From: Bacteroidota bacterium
GTDB lineage: Bacteria > Bacteroidota > Bacteroidia > M30B66
Assembly (NCBI GenBank): GCA_947497195.1
Contig: CANMGM010000062.1
Span: 1 to 10,261, forward strand
DNA length: 10,261 nt
Direction: 5' to 3'
This document shows, one piece after another, positions 6,656 through 10,261 of this stretch (position 1 is its first letter; each line of letters starts with the position of its first letter). Both the position numbers and the translations under genes were made by a program. Under the pieces are notes generated by a model. That model saw only the letters and a list, made by a program, of their open reading frames with translations, was not told where the DNA came from and made no database searches.

Positions 6656-8716
6656 ATGAAAAAACTTTTTAGCACCAGCATTTTTGCTGCTTTATTAAGC
6701 TCTTTCGGTATAGCACAGAGTCACAAATGCGGTTCGATGGATGTTTACCAACGTAGAATGCTCGATCCTGATTTTGCGGCGCGGCGCGAGGCAATTGCAG
6801 AGCATACCAGAAACTACGAACAATTTGCAGCGCATAGCGAAGCTCAACGTGTGGTGTATACAATTCCAGTTGTGGTGCATGTAGTGTATGCAAATAATAC
6901 TGAGAATATAAGTGATGCACAAGTTTTATCGCAAATAGATGTGTTGAATGAAGATTTCCGAAAACTCAATTCGAACTTCAGCAGCACACCTTCTGTCTTC
7001 CAGGGTGTTGCATCCGATATGGAATTTGAATTTTGTATGGCAACTGTTGATCCGAGTGGTAATGCAACAAGCGGAATCACGCGCACTTCAACAACAGTTT
7101 CTTCGTTTAATACCGACGATGCCGTAAAATTCAATAGTTCGGGAGGTAAAAATGCATGGCCTGCGAATCAGTATTTAAATATTTGGGTAGCAGATTTAGG
7201 AAGCCAACTCTTAGGTTATGCTCAATTACCCGGTGATGCAGCTAGCACAGATGGCGTTGTGCTGAATTACTTTACTGTTGGACGACCACCCGCGAATCCC
7301 TTTAACAATTATTTTAATCTTGGTCGCACAGCAACACACGAAATTGGTCACTGGATGAATCTATACCACATCTGGGGCAATGAAACCTCGGGATGCGGTA
7401 ATCAAGCCGGATCTGCCGGAACCGATGAAGTTTCAGACACGCCGGTTCAGGATGATGCAACAAGCGGTTGCCCCAACTGGCCGCAGATTTCCTGCAACAA
7501 TGGTCCGAATGGGGATATGCTTACAAATTATATGGATTACATGGATGATGCCTGCGCAACCATGTTTACCAACGGACAAAAAACGCGTGCCCGTGCTGTT
7601 TTTGCTCCTGGTGGACCGCGAAACTCAATACTTTCTTCGCAGGCATGTTCTTCGACACCGCCGCCACCGCCAAGCAACACGTGTTTGGATACATTAAGAT
7701 TTCCACTACCTTCAGCAGAAGTATTATATGGAAACGATACAATTGGCTTTGTTTGTGGAACGAATACCTACCTCGATTCCGCTAAGGCCGATAAATTCAC
7801 CGCGATAGCACCGTACACCAAAATTAAGGGTGGTATGTTCAAATTTGCAGTTGCTGAGGCCAACGGCTTGAATAACTATCAAGTAACATTTAGGCTTTAC
7901 GACGACAATGGGACCGGTGGACTTCCGGGTACCATTTTGGCAAGCACTACTGTTCCAATCTCTACCATAGCCGCCAATGTAAATTCGGATGCTTACACTA
8001 CGGTTCAATTTACAAGTCCGGTAACAGTTTCGGGTAGTTTTTACCTTGGTTACATAGTAAATCCTGGTTCGGGTGTTGTTTTATCGCTATACTCAACCGA
8101 GAATGGTACAAGCGGCGCCAATACAGCATACGAACAATTCAGTGATGGAACATGGTATGCATTTGATGCGGAGCCCGAAAGTTGGGGATTGGCGGTAACA
8201 CAAACTATCAGTGCGATCATGCAAAGCACAAACATTCCTGCAACGCCTCAGATAACAAATAACGGAGGAGTTCTTAGCGTTGGAACTGTAACCGGCTCAG
8301 TACAGTGGTATTTGAATAATTCTGCTATTGCTGGCGCTACGTTAACATCGTTTACGCCCAGCACAGCCGGAACCTATACTGTTATCGTAACCAACCAAGG
8401 GTGTTCTGCCACATCAGCTCCATTTAATTTGAGTTCAGTGGGTGTTGAGTCACTCATTTCAGCTAAAACGCATGTATTCCCCAATCCAACGACAGGCGAT
8501 TTTACGGTGTTGACATCGATTGCCGGTTCGCAAGAAGAACTGCGAATTGTCTTATTTGATTTGAGCGGTAAGGAAGTTTATGCTCGCAGCTTTAACGGAA
8601 TAGCGGCAGGTGTTCCAATTCAAATTTCTACCGAAGGATTGGCAAACGGAATCTACCAATTAATGCTGGTTACATCAGTCGAAAAACAATTCACTAAAAT
8701 TGCCGTTTCGCGGTAA
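6656..8716 (+). CDS. Secreted M43 (pappalysin-like) zinc metalloprotease with T9SS sorting domain
   Basis: An exported zinc endopeptidase of 686 residues. A Sec signal peptide (about 1-21, ending GIAQS) is followed by a propeptide-like stretch and the M43 catalytic domain (about 65-330). The zinc motif HEIGHWMNLYH (228-238) supplies H228, H232, H238 and catalytic E229. At the usual metzincin glycine position there is N235, a substitution I recall from other Bacteroidota M43 enzymes. The Met-turn lies in NYMDYMDDACATMF (291-304). A proline-rich linker (PPPPP, 335-339) leads to a beta-rich domain (about 343-532) that I cannot assign, then an Ig-like domain (about 533-602). The protein ends with a type A T9SS C-terminal sorting domain (about 605-686: VFPNPTTGDFTV, IVLFDLSGKEVY, GIYQLMLV and a KIAVSR tail). 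It is therefore probably moved across the outer membrane and either anchored or released, acting on extracellular protein. The closest characterised relatives are ulilysin and pappalysins; substrate unknown. Confidence 0.92.
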   Translation: MKKLFSTSIFAALLSSFGIAQSHKCGSMDVYQRRMLDPDFAARREAIAEHTRNYEQFAAHSEAQRVVYTIPVVVHVVYANNTENISDAQVLSQIDVLNEDFRKLNSNFSSTPSVFQGVASDMEFEFCMATVDPSGNATSGITRTSTTVSSFNTDDAVKFNSSGGKNAWPANQYLNIWVADLGSQLLGYAQLPGDAASTDGVVLNYFTVGRPPANPFNNYFNLGRTATHEIGHWMNLYHIWGNETSGCGNQAGSAGTDEVSDTPVQDDATSGCPNWPQISCNNGPNGDMLTNYMDYMDDACATMFTNGQKTRARAVFAPGGPRNSILSSQACSSTPPPPPSNTCLDTLRFPLPSAEVLYGNDTIGFVCGTNTYLDSAKADKFTAIAPYTKIKGGMFKFAVAEANGLNNYQVTFRLYDDNGTGGLPGTILASTTVPISTIAANVNSDAYTTVQFTSPVTVSGSFYLGYIVNPGSGVVLSLYSTENGTSGANTAYEQFSDGTWYAFDAEPESWGLAVTQTISAIMQSTNIPATPQITNNGGVLSVGTVTGSVQWYLNNSAIAGATLTSFTPSTAGTYTVIVTNQGCSATSAPFNLSSVGVESLISAKTHVFPNPTTGDFTVLTSIAGSQEELRIVLFDLSGKEVYARSFNGIAAGVPIQISTEGLANGIYQLMLVTSVEKQFTKIAVSR

Positions 8717-9787
8717 ATGCTTTTTATGACTCGGATAGCCCTGATATTTCTTTTTCTGATGTATCAGGGTTTTTTCATTGATGCATCTGCAATTCATCTA
8801 GTTCCAAATGGTGGCGATTCGGTTTACATCAAGCCCTTTTCCAACCGTCCGCAATTGACCTTTGAATTTGCGCGCCGCACCCAACAGTTTGATTTGGTAA
8901 ACCCTGCTAATGCGAAGCAATTGGTTTCTTATCAGCCAAATACCCGCGTTAATTTTCTGGGAACCTTCGATTATCGCTGGCTGAGTTTGTCTTTGGGAAT
9001 ATTTTCATTTGGCGCCGCCGAACATAAAAAGAAAGGCGAAACCGAACAGTTAGCGCTTCGTTTCAGCATCAACGGAAAACGAATCTGGAACTCTAATGTG
9101 TTCCAACTTTTCCAAGGTTATTTCTTATCCAACCCACAAAACACGATTCCCAACTGGAATCCACAAACCGAAATTTATCCGCAACGACCAGATATATTTA
9201 CATTTACCTGGTTCAGTAATTTATATTACTGTTTTAGTCCAAGTCGATTTTCGTATCGTGCAGCGCTCTGGCAACTCGAAAAGCAGGAGCAAAGTGGAGG
9301 AAGCTTCATCGCCGGTTTATCGTATCGATTCAATCTTATAAACAGCGACGAAAGTCAATCCATGATTCCCAACGTTTTGTTTAACGATTACCAACCTCAA
9401 AATCGCGCTGTTGCTCTGCGTCAGTCTACACTTACCATACATGGCGGATATGTGCATTCGTTTGTAAATTCGAAAGATCTGTTTTTAACGCTTTACTTTT
9501 TACCGGGAATTGCAATTGAAAGTGGAGCCTATTTGCCCCAAGACAATATCTTGCGCATCTTTAATTCAGAGGGGGCTTTTGCCACCGAATTCCGATTTAT
9601 TACAGGGTATAATGGCAATCGCTGGTTTGGTGGTCTTTCACTGCATTCCATTTCATTCGCTGGTAATCGCAAAAGCGAATTGTGGGTCAACACCAGTATG
9701 GGATCTGTGCGATTGTTTTGTGGGTACCGCTTTCGGGAGATTGATCGTACAAAAACACCACGCTTTTTACGCGCTATCGGACTTTAA
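8717..9787 (+). CDS. DUF4421 family outer-membrane protein
   Basis: A 356-residue protein whose biochemical role is unknown. A signal peptide of about 25 residues (hydrophobic IALIFLFLMYQGFFI, then DASA) precedes SVYIKPFSNRPQLTFEFARR, typical of the DUF4421 start. The rest is a run of alternating aromatic and polar strands (for example YRWLSLSLGIFSFG, KRIWNSNVFQLFQGYF, SYRAALWQLEKQEQSGG, GNRWFGGLSLHSISF, MGSVRLFCGYRFRE), consistent with an outer-membrane beta-barrel. The first ATG directly abuts the stop codon of the protease gene (no gap). A second ATG at 8726 (MTRIALIF) gives an equally good signal peptide, so the exact start is undecided. The abutment suggests co-transcription and perhaps translational coupling with the protease. 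The 3' end overlaps the purF stop codon by four bases in convergent orientation, and no terminator hairpin is visible between them. Confidence 0.8.
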   Translation: MLFMTRIALIFLFLMYQGFFIDASAIHLVPNGGDSVYIKPFSNRPQLTFEFARRTQQFDLVNPANAKQLVSYQPNTRVNFLGTFDYRWLSLSLGIFSFGAAEHKKKGETEQLALRFSINGKRIWNSNVFQLFQGYFLSNPQNTIPNWNPQTEIYPQRPDIFTFTWFSNLYYCFSPSRFSYRAALWQLEKQEQSGGSFIAGLSYRFNLINSDESQSMIPNVLFNDYQPQNRAVALRQSTLTIHGGYVHSFVNSKDLFLTLYFLPGIAIESGAYLPQDNILRIFNSEGAFATEFRFITGYNGNRWFGGLSLHSISFAGNRKSELWVNTSMGSVRLFCGYRFREIDRTKTPRFLRAIGL

Positions 9788-10261
9788 TACGCGCGCTCGT
9801 TTACTTTGTTGAAGTAATTGATGAATGCGCGGTTCACAACTTTGTTTCCACCCGGAGTAGGGTAGTTGCCCGAAAAATACCAATCGCCTGTATGCCCGGG
9901 TGTTGCCTGATGCAGATTTTCGAGGGTTTGGAAAATAATTTCAACCTCTGCATGAATGTTTTCTGGCTTTACGAGCGATGCAATTTTTAACGAAACCTCC
10001 TCAGGCGTAAAGGCATCGTAAATGCGTTGCACCACATTTCGAATTTCCTCTTTCGGAAAACTATCCTGCGCAATGCATTGTTCATACACTTCTTCTACAA
10101 TGTAGCTTGTTCCGCGCTCTTCGTGCAGTGCAATCGCTGCCTGAAATGCAATGAAATCGCCCAGTTTGGCCATGTCAATTCCGTAACAATCGGGATATCG
10201 AATTTGCGGTGCCGAACTTACAATGATGATTTTCTTTGGTCCGAGGCGGTCTAAAATCTTC
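9784..10261 (-). CDS. purF: Amidophosphoribosyltransferase, C-terminal part (cut by window edge)
   Basis: Cytoplasmic enzyme that makes phosphoribosylamine from PRPP and glutamine, the first committed step of purine synthesis. The window holds the last 158 residues. The segment GPKKIIIVSSAPQIRYPDC followed by YGIDMAKLGDFIAF is the end of the phosphoribosyltransferase domain. The remaining about 120 residues form the helical tail that I associate with the long (about 620-residue) Bacteroidota version, closing with GDWYFSGNYPTPGGNKVVNRAF and a terminal NERAY. An internal ATG at 10173 gives an open frame of 129 codons, but the family sequence continues upstream to the window edge, so this is not a separate small gene. 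The glutamine amidotransferase domain lies beyond the right edge. The gene converges on the DUF4421 gene and shares a TTAA at the two stop codons. Confidence 0.87.
   Translation of the reverse strand, partial: KILDRLGPKKIIIVSSAPQIRYPDCYGIDMAKLGDFIAFQAAIALHEERGTSYIVEEVYEQCIAQDSFPKEEIRNVVQRIYDAFTPEEVSLKIASLVKPENIHAEVEIIFQTLENLHQATPGHTGDWYFSGNYPTPGGNKVVNRAFINYFNKVNERAY

Noticed and set aside
7334..7369. Asn in place of the metzincin Gly in the zinc motif, considered as a sign of an inactive protease
   Set aside because: All three zinc histidines and the catalytic Glu are present, and I recall Asn at this position in other Bacteroidota M43 proteins.
9784..10173. A separate small gene of 129 codons at the right edge
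   Set aside because: The same frame continues to the window edge with clear PurF sequence, so it is the C-terminal part of purF.

Overview
The window looks like chromosomal DNA from a member of the Bacteroidota, probably from a Flavobacteriia or related lineage. The main evidence is a secreted M43 metalloprotease with a type IX secretion (T9SS) C-terminal sorting domain, a DUF4421 outer-membrane protein, a fused E1alpha-E1beta 2-oxoacid dehydrogenase, a PurF C-terminus of the form I associate with Bacteroidota, and intergenic matches to the Bacteroidota -7 promoter motif TAnnTTTG. Shine-Dalgarno sequences are not evident at the starts I examined, which is also usual for this phylum. The DNA is almost fully coding and no gap exceeds about 130 bases. 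I see no tRNA, rRNA, CRISPR array, insertion sequence, integrase or phage gene.

Layout. On the minus strand, read right to left, positions 3430 to 1 hold a probable operon: a fused E1 dehydrogenase, murQ (overlapping it by one base) and the start of inorganic pyrophosphatase, which is cut by the window edge. A second minus-strand unit, 5136 to 3563, holds a TerC-family membrane protein followed by a secreted DUF4197 protein. It ends at a strong intrinsic terminator (3512-3540). An 84-base divergent region (5137-5220) with nested inverted repeats separates this unit from a plus-strand dicarboxylate/amino-acid:cation symporter (5221-6576). Next on the plus strand are the T9SS-exported M43 protease (6656-8716) and, with no gap, the DUF4421 protein (8717-9787). 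The right edge holds the C-terminal part of purF on the minus strand, converging on the DUF4421 gene with overlapping stop codons.

Functionally this is mostly housekeeping and envelope biology: 2-oxoacid oxidation, cell-wall sugar recycling, pyrophosphate hydrolysis, metal handling, solute uptake, protein secretion and purine synthesis. I find no clear undescribed multi-gene system. The items most worth a second look are the TerC-DUF4197 pair, the symporter's extra N-terminal helices and altered cation-site residue, the inverted repeats between these two units, the unassigned middle domain of the protease, and the pairing of murQ with an E1 dehydrogenase. Function calls rest on motif recognition by eye; no database search was run.
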